Below are positions 36,501-48,500 of a stretch of DNA of 64,000 nucleotides, piece after piece; position 1 is the stretch's first letter, and the number at the start of each line of letters is the position of its first letter. The stretch comes from Zonotrichia leucophrys gambelii. Lineage: Eukaryota > Chordata > Aves > Passeriformes > Passerellidae. Both the position numbers and the translations under genes were made by a program. Below the pieces are notes generated by a model. The model saw only the letters and a list, made by a program, of their open reading frames with translations. It had not been told where the DNA came from and ran no database searches. Location of the stretch: contig NC_088188.1 in NCBI RefSeq assembly GCF_028769735.1, positions 806,001-870,000 of the forward strand. The letters run 5' to 3'.

Positions 36501-39500
36501 CTGTTCCAGCAGCGCTGAAGGGCTGAGGGCCCCTTGGGATGCAGCAGCCTGGCAGGGGACAGAGCATGCCCATCACACGCGGTCTCTCCATGAGATGTGG
36601 GTTTGCTCTGCCAGGTGCCAGCAGGGTGGCCAGGACTCGGTGTCTGTGCTGAGCTGTCCTTCCCTAGTGAGGGATGCTCATGGTGATGCAGATCTCCACT
36701 GCTCCCCGTTTGACTGCTCTGTGGGAGAAAAGTGAGGAGCAAATCACACATTGGGGCATTTAGGGAAAACATGCCAGGTCTGAGGCAGCTGGGATGTATA
36801 GCCACAGCCTTGGGGGGCCCTGGGAGTCCCCAACATCCTGGGTAGCCTGATGGGTGTAAGGAGCTGGGAATAAAATTCCCAACAAGATCCCAGGTACCCT
36901 GAGGAGCTGCTTTAGGATGAGTGAGGAGCCCACCACAAAGCGGGTGCCCAAGAGACTCCTGTGACCCTGGGGCAGACCAAGTCCCCACTGTGGCAAAGTG
37001 GGGTGTTTGTGGGGGGTCTGACTACTCTGCTTCCCTCCAGGTGCCGGGGCAGTGCCCGGAGTCGGAGGTGTCCCTGGCTTGGTGCCCGGTGTCGGAGGTG
37101 TCCCCGGGGCGGTGCCCGGTGGTGTCCCGGAGGTGCGTGTCGGAGTCCCGGGGTGGCAGGTGACTGTTCCAGGAGCCCTGTCCCCGTGGCCCGGCTCTGC
37201 AGGGCCATGGTGGCTGAGGCTCCGTGTCTCCCTTGTCCCCAGGGGTGCCGTCGGCAGCAGCAGCAGCAAAGGCAGCTAAGTACGGTATGTGCTGTGAGGG
37301 CCCCCAGCCCCCGGGACCCTGCCCGCCCTGCCCTGACACACGGGGGTGCCCAGCCTCGGGCTGTGCCCTGGGAGCATCCTGAGGGGAAATGGGGAATGCT
37401 CAGCCCAGCTCCTGGCTGCTGTTCCGGGCCTGGCTCCATCTGCAGGGCAGAACCTTCTCCCTCTCCAGGGTTTCTCCAGGGTGCTCTGTGGAAATGAACA
37501 ATGCGCCCCAATTCATGGTTTTAGATTTAACCGAATTCTTGGATTTTGACCAAATCCATTTCCAGCAGCCGATCTGTTGCAGGATCTGCTGCCCAAGGGC
37601 TCAGTGTTGCTGCCATTCAAGCTTAGATTCCTGGCAGAGGGGCCCTTGCCCAGGGTCAACATCCTCCAAAAACTTGCCTGGGTTCAGAACCACATCCAAC
37701 TGGGTCTAGCAATCCCTGCCCTGCCCCGCTGGGATCTGTCCTGCATGAGGCCATGGATGCTCCACTCTCTGAGGCACCATGGTGACACTGAGCCATGGCA
37801 GTGCCAGCACTGAGCTCTTGCTGCAGCCAGCTCTGATCTGTCCCCTCGTGTCCCCGCAGGCGCCGGCGTTCCCGGTGTCGGTGTGGGCGGCGTCCCCGGC
37901 CTGGTGCCCGGTGTCGGAGGTGTCCCTGGCTTGGTGCCCGGTGTCGGAGGTGTCCCCGGGGCGGTGCCCGGTGTCGGAGGTGTCCCCGGGGTGGCAGGTG
38001 ACTGTTCCAGGAGCCCTGTCCCCGTGGCCCGGCTCTGCAGGGCCATGGTGGCTGAGGCTCCGTGTCTCCCTTGTCCCCAGGGGTGCCGTCGGCAGCAGCA
38101 GCAGCAAAGGCAGCTAAGTATGGTATGTGCTGTGAGGGGCCCCAGCCCCCGGGACCCTGCCCGCCCTGCCCTGACACACGGGGGTGCCCAGCCTCGGGCT
38201 GTGCCCTGGGAGCATCCTGAGGGGAAATGGGGAATGCTCAGCCCAGCTCCTGGCTGCTCTTCTGGGCCTGGCTCCATCTGCAGGGCAGAACCTTCTCCCT
38301 CTCCAGGGTTTCTCCAGGGTGCTCTGTGGAAATGAACGATGAGCCCCAATTCATGGTATTAGATCTAACTGAATTCTTGGATTTTGACCAAATCCATTTC
38401 CAGCAGCTGATCTGTTGCAGGATCTGCTGCTCAAGGGCTCAGTGTTGCTGCCATTCAAGCAGAGATTCCTGGCAGAGTGGCCCTTCCCAGGGTTACTGTC
38501 CGCCTAAATGTGGTGGGATGGTGGTATCCATCAAGTATAACCAGATCCAATGAGCTACAGTGGGGCCAAGGGTCATGGCAAAGCAGCAGGGCAGTCTGGA
38601 GCTTGGAGCAAGGGAGGAGGCACAACTGGCCCTCAGGTTTCAAACTGCATTGGAGGTCCATGTTCTTCTCCAAAAGACAGAGCCAGAATTTACCTCACCA
38701 GGTGCCAGGATCATCTCTTTCATTATTACTGTGAAGCTCTGGGAATCTCCACAAGGAGCCGTGTCGAATGGCAGCTCTCCTTTGAGGGTTAAACCACTGA
38801 TGCCCATGGCATCTATAATTAGTAGAAAAAATCCTTCTGAATGGCCAGGGAAGGATGGGATTCAGGAATTCAGGCAGGAACTCAGCAGAGGTCGCTCTGT
38901 GCTGTGGTAGCTCTGCTGAACAGGCTCCCATGAGGAACAAAGCCCTCTGACAGTCAGTCCTTGCAAAAGTGACCTGGTGCTTGTCCGTGTGGCACTGATG
39001 TGTGCCAGCAGGTCCAGGCTGTTGGCTCCCCAGTCTGGGCAGTGCCCCCCACAGACACGTGCTGGGAGACCCAGCCACTTCTCCTCCATGGCCTGTCTGG
39101 CTGCAAGGCTTGCTGTCCCTATGACAAGGAGCAGCCCGGGCCCCGTGAGGATGAGGGTCACTGTGGTCCCTGTGCTGGTGACTTCCAGGCAATCGCTGGC
39201 AGAGTCACGGGGCCGATCCCTGCCCTGCCCTGTCCTGCTGGGATCTGTCCTGCATGAGGCCATGGATGCTCCACTCTCTGAGGCACCACGGTGACACTGA
39301 GCCATGGCAGTGCCAGCACTGAGCTCTTGCTGCAGCCAGCTCTGATCTGTCCCCTCGTGTCCCCACAGGCGCCGGCGTTCCCGGTGTCGGTGTGGGCGGC
39401 GTCCCTGGCCTGGTGCCCGGAGTCGGAGGTGTCCCTGGCTTGGTGCCCGGTGTCGGAGGTGTCCCCGGGGCGGTGCCCGGTGTCGGAGGTGTCCCCGGGG

Positions 39501-42500
39501 TGGCAGGTGACTGTTCCAGGAGCCCTGTCCCCGTGGCCCGGCTCTGCAGGGCCATGGTGGCTGAGGCTCCGTGTCTCCCTTGTCCTCAGGAGTGCCGTCG
39601 GCAGCAGCAGCAGCAAAGGCAGCTAAGTACGGTATGTGCTGTGAGGGCCCCCAGCCCCCGGGACCCTGCCCGCCCTGCCCTGACACACGGGGGTGCCCAG
39701 CCTCGGGCTGTGCCCTGGGAGCATCCTGAGGGGAAATGGGGAATGCTCAGCCCAGCTCCTGGCTGCTGTTCCGGGCCTGGCTCCATCTGCAGGGCAGGAC
39801 CTTCTCCCTCTCCTGGGTTTCTCCATGGTGCTCTGTGAAAGTGAACAATGAGCCTAAATCATGGCTTTAGACACATCTGAATTCTTGGATTTTGTGCAAA
39901 ATCTCTTTTCAAGCAGCAGACCTGACAAAAGTTCAGCTACCCAAGGGTTCAGTGCCTCTGCCATTAGGGCAGGGATTCTGGAAAGAGGGGCCCTTGCCCA
40001 GGGTCACTGTCCTCCAAACTGTGGTGGAATTGGTGGGATGGTGGGATCCATTAGCTAAAACCAGCCCCAAGGAGCACACAGGAGATGAGGGACACAGCTA
40101 AAGAACAGGGACATCTTGAGCTTGGGCCAAATAAGGAGGGAGAACTGGCCCTGAATTTCCATGCAGGACTAGCATCCAGGTACACCTCCAAAAGGCAGAG
40201 CCAGCATTTGGTACCTGGCCAGGTCCCAGGACATTCCCCTCCATTGTCACTGCAGAGCCCTGGGAGGCCCCACGAGGATCCATGGTCAATGGCAACTCTC
40301 GTTCGAGGGTTAAATAATTGATGACCCTTCTCTTCCATTTCTCTTCTATAATTGGTGGAAAAAATCTCTCTGCATGCCCAGGGAAGGATGGGATTCAGGA
40401 ATTCAGGCAGGAACTCAGTAGAGGTTGCTATGTGCTGTGGTGGCCCTGCTATCCATGAGGAACAAAGCCCTCTGACAGTCAGTCCTTGCAAAAGTGACCT
40501 GGTGCTTGTCCGTGTGGCACTGATGTGTGCCAGCAGGTCCAGGCTGTTGGCTCCCCAGTCTGAGCAGTGCCCCCCCCAGACACGTGCTGGGAGACCCAGC
40601 CACTTCTCCTCCATGGCCTGTCTGGCTGCAAGGCTTGCTGTCCCTATGACAAGGAGCAGCCCGGGCCTCGTGAGGATGAGGGTCACTGTGGTCCCTGTGC
40701 TGGTGACTTCCAGGCAATCGCTGGCAGAGTCACGGGGCCGATCCCTGTCCTGCCCTGCCCCGCTGGGATCTGTCCTGCATGAGGCCATGGATGCTCCACT
40801 CTCTGAGGCACCATGGTGACACTGAGCCATGGCAGTGCCAGCACTGAGCTCTTGCTGCAGCCAGCTCTGATCTGTCCCCTCGTGTCCCCGCAGGCGCCGG
40901 CGTTCCCGGTGTCGGTGTGGGCGGCGTCCCCGGCCTGGTGCCCGGAGTCGGAGGTGTCCCTGGCTTGGTGCCCGGTGTCGGAGGTGTCCCCGGGGCGGTG
41001 CCCGGTGTCGGAGGTGTCCCCGGGGTGGCAGGTGACTGTTCCAGGAGCCCTGTCCCCGTGGCCCGGCTCTGCAGGGCCATGGTGGCTGAGGCTCCGTGTC
41101 TCCCTTGTCCCCAGGGGTGCCGTCGGCAGCAGCAGCAGCAAAGGCAGCTAAGTACGGTATGTGCTGTGAGGGGCCCCAGCCCCCGGGACCCTGCCCGCCC
41201 TGCCCTGACACACTGGGGTGCCCAGCCTCGGGCTGTGCCCTGGGAGCATCCTGAGGGGAAATGGGGAATGCTCAGCCCAGCTCCTGGCTGCTGTTCCGGG
41301 CCTGCCTCCATCTGCAGGGCAGAACCTTCTCCCTCTCCAGGGTTTCTCCATGCGGGTCTGTGGAAGTGAACAATAAGCCCCAATTCATGGTTTTAGATTT
41401 TACTTAATTCTTAGATTTCGTACCAAATCTCTTTTCCACCTGACACAAGGCCTGCTGCCCAAGGTTTCAGTGCCTCTGCCATTCAGGCAGGGATTCCTGC
41501 CAGAGGAACTCCTCCCTAGGGTCACTGTCCTCCAATCTGTGGTGGAATGTTGGGATGCATCAAGTGCATCCAACTGGGTCTAGCAAGTCCCAGGTGTCCA
41601 GCAGCCATAACCACCCCAAGCTGGAGCTTGTGCACATGGAGAACTGACTCTGAGGTTGCATGCAGGATTGGCTTCCAGGTGCCGTTCCAAAAGTTGGGGC
41701 CAGCAGCTGGTACCTGGCCAGGTCCCAGGACCTTCTTCTCCATCTTCACTGCAGAGCCCTGGGAGTCCCTAGGAGGAGCCATGGTCAATGGCAGCTCCCG
41801 TTACAGGATTAAATCATTGATGCCCCTCTCTTCCATTTCTCTTCTATAATTTGTAGAAAAAATCCCTTCATGTGCCCTGGGAATTATGTGATTCAGGAAT
41901 TCAGGCAGCAACTCAGTAGAGGTTGTCCTGTGCTGTGATGGCCCAGCTGAGCAGGGTCCCATGAGGACAAAGCTCCTCCATATCCTGTCGTGGTGCAAGG
42001 CTTGCTGTCCCTATGACAAGGAGCAGCCCGGGCCTCGTGAGGATGAGGGTCACTGTGGTCCCTGTGCTGGTGACTTCCAGGCAATCGCTGGCAGAGTCAC
42101 GGGGCCGATCCCTGTCCTGCCCTGCCCCGCTGGGATCTGTCCTGCATGAGGCCATGGATGCTCCACTCTGTGAGGCACCATGGTGACACTGAGCCATGGC
42201 AGTGCCAGCACTGAGCTCTTGCTGCAGCCAGCTCTGATCTGTCCCTTCGTGTCCCCGCAGGCGCCGGCGTTCCCGGTGTCGGTGTGGGCGGCGTCCCCGG
42301 CCTGGTGCCTGGAGTCGGAGGTGTCCCTGGCTTGGTGCCCGGTGTCGGAGGTGTCCCCGGGGCGGTGCCCGGTGTCGGAGGTGTCCCTGGGGTGGCAGGT
42401 GACTGTTCCAGGAGCCCTGTCCCTGTGGCCCGGCTCTGCAGGGCCATGGTGGCTGAGGCTCCGTGTCTCCCTTGTCCCCAGGGGTGCCGTCGGCAGCAGC

Positions 42501-45500
42501 AGCAGCAAAGGCAGCTAAGTACGGTATGTGCTGTGAGGGCCCCCAGCCCCCGGGACCCTGCCCGCCCTGCCCTGACACACGGGGGTGCCCAGCCTCGGGC
42601 TGTGCCCTGGGAGCATCCTGAGGGGAAATGGGGAATGCTCAGCCCAGCTCCTGGCTGCTGTTCCGGGCCTGGCTCCATCTGCAGGGCAGAACCTTCTCCC
42701 TCTCCAGGGTTTCTCCAGGGTGCTCTGTGGAAGTGCACAATGAGCCCCAATTCATGGTTTTAGATTTAACTGAATTCTTGGATTTTGTACCAAATCCCTT
42801 TCTAGCAGCTGATCTGTGGGCTCTCAGGGCTCCGTGTTGCTGCTATTCAGGCAGAGATTCCTGGCAGAGGAACTTCTCCCTAGTGTTACTGTGCTCCGAA
42901 CTGTGGTGGAATGTTGGGATGCATCAAGTGCATCCAACTTGGTCTAGCAAGACCCAGGTGCCCAGCAGCCATAACCAGCCCAAAATGGAGCTTGTGCACA
43001 TGAAGAACTGGCCCTGAGGTTCCATGCAGGATTGGCTTCCAAGTGCTGCTCCAAAAGGCAGAGCCAGCCGTTGGTACCTGGCAAGGTCCCAGGACTTTTT
43101 CCTCCATTGTCACTGCAGAGCCCTGGGAGTCCACACGAGGATCCATGGTCAATGGCAGCTCTCCTTTGAGGGTTAAATCATTGATGACCCTTCTCTTCCA
43201 TTTCTTTTCTATAATTTGTAGAAAAAATCCCTCTGCATGCCCAGGGAAGGATGGGATTCAGGAATTCAGGCAGCAACTCAGTAGAGGTTGTTCTGTGCTG
43301 TGATGGTCCAGCTGATCAGGGTCCCATGAGGACAAGGCTCCTCCATGGCCTGTGTGGCTGCAAGGCTTGCTGTCCCTATGACAAGGAGCAGCCTGGGCCT
43401 CGTGAGGATGAGGGTCATTGTGGTCCCTGTGCTGGTGACTTCCAGGCAATCGCTGGCAGAGTCATGGGGCCGATCCCTGTCCTGCCCTGTCCCGCTGGGA
43501 TCTGTCCTGCATGAGGCCATGGATGCTCCACTCTCTGAGGCACCATGGTGACACTGAGCCATGGCAGTGCCAGCACTGAGCTCTTGCTGCAGCCAGCTCT
43601 GATCTGTCCCCTCGTGTCCCCGCAGGCGCCGGCGTTCCCGGTGTCGGTGTGGGCGGCGTCCCCGGCCTGGTGCCCGGAGTCGGAGGTGTCCCTGGCTTGG
43701 TGCCCGGTGTCGGAGGTGTCCCCGGGGCGGTGCCCGGTGTCGGAGGTGTCCCCGGGGTGGCAGGTGACTGTTCCAGGAGCCCTGTCCCCGTGGCCCGGCT
43801 CTGCAGGGCCATGGTGGCTGAGGCTCCGTGTCTCCCTTGTCCTCAGGAGTGCCGTCGGCAGCAGCAGCAGCAAAGGCAGCTAAGTACGGTATGTGCTGTG
43901 AGGGGCCCGGGGTCACTGCCCTGCAAAACCTGGTAGGATCCTGGAATGCCTCCCACTGGGTCTGGCAAGACACAGAACTGATCCCTCTCCTGCCCTGCTT
44001 GGGTCTCTCCTGGTAGTGGCTGTGGATTCTCTGCTCTCCCGTCCATTATTATGAGACAGAGCTGGAACAGGCCCAGCCTTTCAGCTGTTGCTGCAGCCAG
44101 ATCTGACTTCTCCTGTCTTGCTTCCTGCAGGAGCTGGTGTTCCTGGCATCGCTGGCGTTCCTGGTGTTCCTGGTGTTCCTGGAGTTCCCGGTGTCCCTGG
44201 TGTTCCTGGTGTTCCTGGCGTGCCTGGGGTTCCTGGTGCTGTTCCTGGTGTTGGAGGTGAGCAGATGGGCTGTCAGCAGCCGCTGATGGGATGCTGGCCT
44301 CAGCAGGTCCCTGACTGTGTCCCTTGTGTCCCTGCAGTTGGTGGCCCGGCAGCAGCGGCCGCAGCCAAGGCTGCAGCGAAAGCAGCAGCGATCGGTGAGT
44401 CACCACTGTCACCACCGTCACCATCGGCTGTCCCAGGGAGGGAGGAGGTGTGTTGGCACACAGGAGAGGTGGGGACACTCCGGTGCTGTGGAGGTCAGTG
44501 GGATTCCTGCTGTGGAGTTTTCCCCCCTTGGACACATCCCTGAACCCCTCTGCAGGAGCAGGACGTGTTCCCGGTGTTGGCGTTCCCGGTGTTGGCGTGC
44601 CCGGAGTTGGCATTCCCGGTGTTGGTGTTCCTGGAGTGGGTGTGCCAGGTGTTGGCGTGCCCGGTCTGGTGCCTGGGGTCGGCATTCCAGGTGAGATGGT
44701 CCCCAAGGGATGCTGGGATGTCCCCAGCAGTGCTGGTGGGACACGTTCCTGACCCTCTCACTCCCTGTCCCCAGGAGGTCCGGCAGCCGCTGCCAAAGCA
44801 GCCGCCAAAGCAGCCAAGTACGGTAAGCTGGGATCTCTCTGGGGTTATCCCACCTGTCCTGTCTTCTGCTCATCCCCACCCCAGGCTGCTCCCCTGTCAG
44901 GGCTGAGGCCCAGCAGTGCCTGGGGTCCCTGGGGCTCAGGGTGAGGGACGAGCTCCCTGAAGGGCTGAATGTGGGATGGGGTTCTGGCTGTGTCAGGGGT
45001 GCTCTCCAGTGAGCTGAGCCCTGTGGAACACCCGAGTTCACCACCTTCTCATACTTTGGTCCATCCATACCCATTCTGCCCACCCAGCCACAAGACCACC
45101 ACCTCGGTGTCCATCTGTCCCCTTCTCTGTTCATCCATCTGTACCTCCTCCACTCATCTATTCAGTCACTCCACATGCATCCACGTATTCATCCATCTAT
45201 CCACACATCCATCTCACCATCCCTTCAACCATTAGTGCACCTCATCATCCCTCCATTCATCCATCCCACCATCTATTCAACCACTCCCCATTCACACACA
45301 CATTCATCCCACCACCCCTCCGTCCATCTGGCCATCTGAGCATCCATGTGTCCATCTCAGCATCCATTCGTTCATCCATCCAACCATTCATCCATCCTAC
45401 CATCATTTCAACCAGTGCTCATCCAGCCACATATCCATCTCATAATCCATCCACCCCCCACTCATCCAACTCCTCCTTCCATGTTTCCTCCCGAGCTGAA

Positions 45501-48500
45501 GCCCAGTCCTTCTCTTTCTCCTTGCAGGAGCAGGTGGCCTGGCTCCTGGCGTGGGTGGCCTGGCTCCCGGCGTGGGTGGCCTGGCTCCCGGCGTGGGTGG
45601 CCTGGTTCCTGGAGTAGGTGGCCTGGTTCCTGGTGTTGGAGGTGTCCCAGGTGAGGAGGAGGAAGGCAAGGGTGAGAGCAGCCTGGCAGGTGTGGGGGCA
45701 GTTCTGGGGGCAGGCTTGAGGAGAACCTCAGCAGTGTCCCTGGGGGGCTGCAGACAGGGCCTGAAGGATGGGCTCTGCCCAGGTTTGCTGTGAGGCCTTC
45801 CCAGGGTCTGACCCCCCTCTGCTGTCTCTGCCCAGGTGTTGGAGGTCCTGCAGCAGCAGCCAAAGCAGCAGCCAAGGCAGCCAAATTTGGTGAGTCAGCC
45901 TGGGGAGCCCCTCAGGCTCCCTACCAGCCCTGGTGTGGCTCTGACCCATGCAGGGGATGCTGGGCATGGGCACCCAGGCCTGGCACATGATCCCACACGA
46001 GCACAGGATCTCTCACCCCTCTCCCGCAGGTGCCGGGGTTGGAGGGGTGCCAGGGGTGGTGCCTGGCGTGGGCGGAGTGCCCGGAGTGGCACCCGGTGTT
46101 GGTGGCGTGCCCGGATTGGTGCCAGGGGTGGGAGTACCTGGAACTGGCATCCTTCCTGGGGCAGGTACGTGCTGTGTCCTACCCTGCCTGGGGACAGTGG
46201 TGGCTGGGAATGCTGAAAGCCACCGAGCCACATGAAGGGGTGTCAGGGAGGGACGCGGGTGGCATGGAGGGGAGGGTGGTGGCACATGAGACGGTGCGGG
46301 GGTGACTGTCCTAACCATGGTGTCCTCACTCACTTTGCAGGCATCCCCCAAGTAGGGGTGCAGCCTGGTGCTAAACCTCCCAAATTCGGTACGTACCCCT
46401 GCCCCCTGCCCCAGGGCCACCTCAGACTGTCCCTGGGCACCCTTCTCCTGCAGCCATTGGGGTGCTGACCTCTCTTCTGCCCCCTGTGTGCCCACTTTGC
46501 CCCAATGGCCCAGGCATGGGAAGTGGTGTGCTGTCACCCATGGGTGCCAAGTGCCACCTGTACCCCCTGCCCTGGACTCGCTGAGGACAGTTTTCTCCTC
46601 CATGTGTCACACAGGGGCTGAAGCCCCTGTGGGTGCTGTGAGATGGGTGCTGGGGACCCCCAGCATGGGTGCCAGGGCCACCCCAGCAGGTTGGGCAGTG
46701 ACTGGGGGTGCTCCGAGCCGGGGCTGCCAGGCTGTGGGGGACAGGTACTAATGGTGTCTCTCTGGCAGGTGTTCCTGGGGTTGGAGTCCCAGGGGTTGGT
46801 GGCCTCCCAGGTAAGTGCTGGCAGGAGCTGAGCCCAGGCAGTGGGGATGTGTGGGCAGAGGGATGCTCCCGTCGAGGGGCGGAGCTGGAGGGATGCTCCC
46901 TCTGGGCACGGGGGGGAGCGGGGCTGCCCGAGAAAGGATGAGCACACTTGGGAGTGGCTGAGGAGTGGGTCAGACACTGGGGACACTGCCTGTCCCTGCT
47001 GGTGCTCACCCGGGCTACTCCTTGTAGGTGGCCTTGGCGTCGGTGGGCTCGGAGTTGGTGGCCTCGGTGAGTGATACTGGTCCTGCTGTGGGGCTCCAGG
47101 GCTGGGCTGCAGGGAGCAGCAGCAGCAGCAGCAGCAGAGAGCTGGCAGAGCCATGAAAAGGAAAGGGAGTCTGTGGGTCACTTCTGTCCCCTCCCAGTCT
47201 CACAGCACAATCCCACCCTGCACTGTCACTGTCCCCTGTTGTGTTTGTCACCTGCCCTGTTCCCAGGGGGTGATCCAAAGGAATTGCCATTGCTGAGCAG
47301 GGACTGAGGGCCACAGCCCCAGCCTTGCCCATGCCATGGGAACAGGGGATGGTACTGTACCCTGTCCCCAACGTGTGAAGATGCAGGTCCCTCCTGGGAC
47401 CCTCTGGGCCCCTCCTGAAGGGTCTGGGTGTGGCCCTGGGGCAGTGAGTCCGGGCAGGGGCTGCCCTGGTGCCCCCCTCTGACTTAGGACTCTTGTATCC
47501 AGGAGCTGCTGGGAAACCTCCCAAGCCAGGTAAGGGACAGCCAGAGGGGCTGGAGGAGTGACTCCAGTGCCTGTCCCCATCCACATTCCCATGGCTGTGC
47601 TCACGCTCCCCACCCTCACTGGGGCTCACCCACCTGCAGGTTTTGGTGCTGGGGGACTGCAGCCAGGTGAGTGCTGCACTTTGGGGCTGGCCTGGCAGTG
47701 TGTCCCCTATCCTGCCACACTCGTCCCCGCTTGCTGTCCCCGTGCTGCTGCCATTCCCTGCTGAGCACCAGCTGCCTGGGAGAGCACTGGGAAGCCAGAG
47801 AGGTGCCAGGGTGGGGACGGCGGCTTTTGCATCAGCTCCTGTCCCTGGAGTGAGCACGGGATCCCAGCCAGGCTGTCCCCAGTGCACGCTAGAGTGGCAC
47901 CGCTGTCACCGGCTGTCACTGGCTGTTGCTTTTTCCCCAGGCGTTGGAGGTCCCGGCTTCGGCGTATCACCGCTATTTCCAGGTACCACCCACCGCCAGC
48001 TCGGCACCGAGCACACACCGGGCCCGTGTCCGTACCTGGCCAGCTCGCGGGGACACGGCCATGGCCGGGGAGGGACCCCGGGGCTGGGCTCAGCCGGGGG
48101 GCTGCCCTGGGGGTGTGGGGCACAGAAATGGGGGTGCCCCGTGGTGCTGAGGGCTTCGCTCTCCTTTCAGGTGGGGTCGGCGGCCTGGGATTCGGCGGTG
48201 AGTATCCATTGCCCCGCGGGGTGTTTTGGGGGGCGGGGGGGGGGGGCGCGTATCCCCGCGGGGGTCCCGCTCACCCTGCTCTGCCTTCCCGCTGCAGGGA
48301 AACCCCCCAAGCCCTACGGAGGAGCTCTGGGTGCCCTGGGCTTTAGAGGTGAGTGCGGTCCTCCGCTCCAGGGGCAGTCGTGCTCCCCGGGCCTGTCCCA
48401 TCCCTTTGGGGTGCCCCCGTGCCTGTCCCATCCCTGCGGGGTGTCCCCGTGTCTGTCCCATCCCTTTGTGGTGCCCCGTCTCCGTCCCGTCCCTGCGGGT

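Larger units (their letters stand above)
37041..43888 (+). repeat. ELN: six-copy tandem duplication of an ELN exon pair
   Basis: The hydrophobic exon A and the cross-linking exon B recur with their introns. A exons start at 37041, 37860, 39369, 40894, 42261 and 43626, so the periods are 819, 1509, 1525, 1367 and 1365 bases. The exons, the 83-base intron between A and B, about 200 bases after B and about 150 bases before A are nearly identical across copies; the middles of the long introns are more diverged. Copies 2 and 3 share a block of about 150 bases (38937-39085, 40458-40605) that copies 4 and 5 lack. Copy 1's intron is short and resembles the intron after copy 6, so the extra 520-700 bases in copies 2-5 look inserted. 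Confidence 0.96.

Noticed and set aside
37779..38117. Recurring plus-strand frame ([16 protein letters not shown] type) in each array unit
   Set aside because: It is the shifted frame of the ELN A exon, running into introns; it would be used only if the A1 frameshift is real.
40051..41211. Reverse-strand open frame of 386 codons, with shorter sisters in the other array units
   Set aside because: It is antisense to the ELN tandem array and repeats only because the DNA repeats; GC-rich sequence opens all frames, and the protein has no domain.
37041..43888. Regularly spaced repeats resembling an array of spacers
   Set aside because: This is exon-intron duplication in an animal gene, not CRISPR; the repeats are hundreds of bases long and coding.
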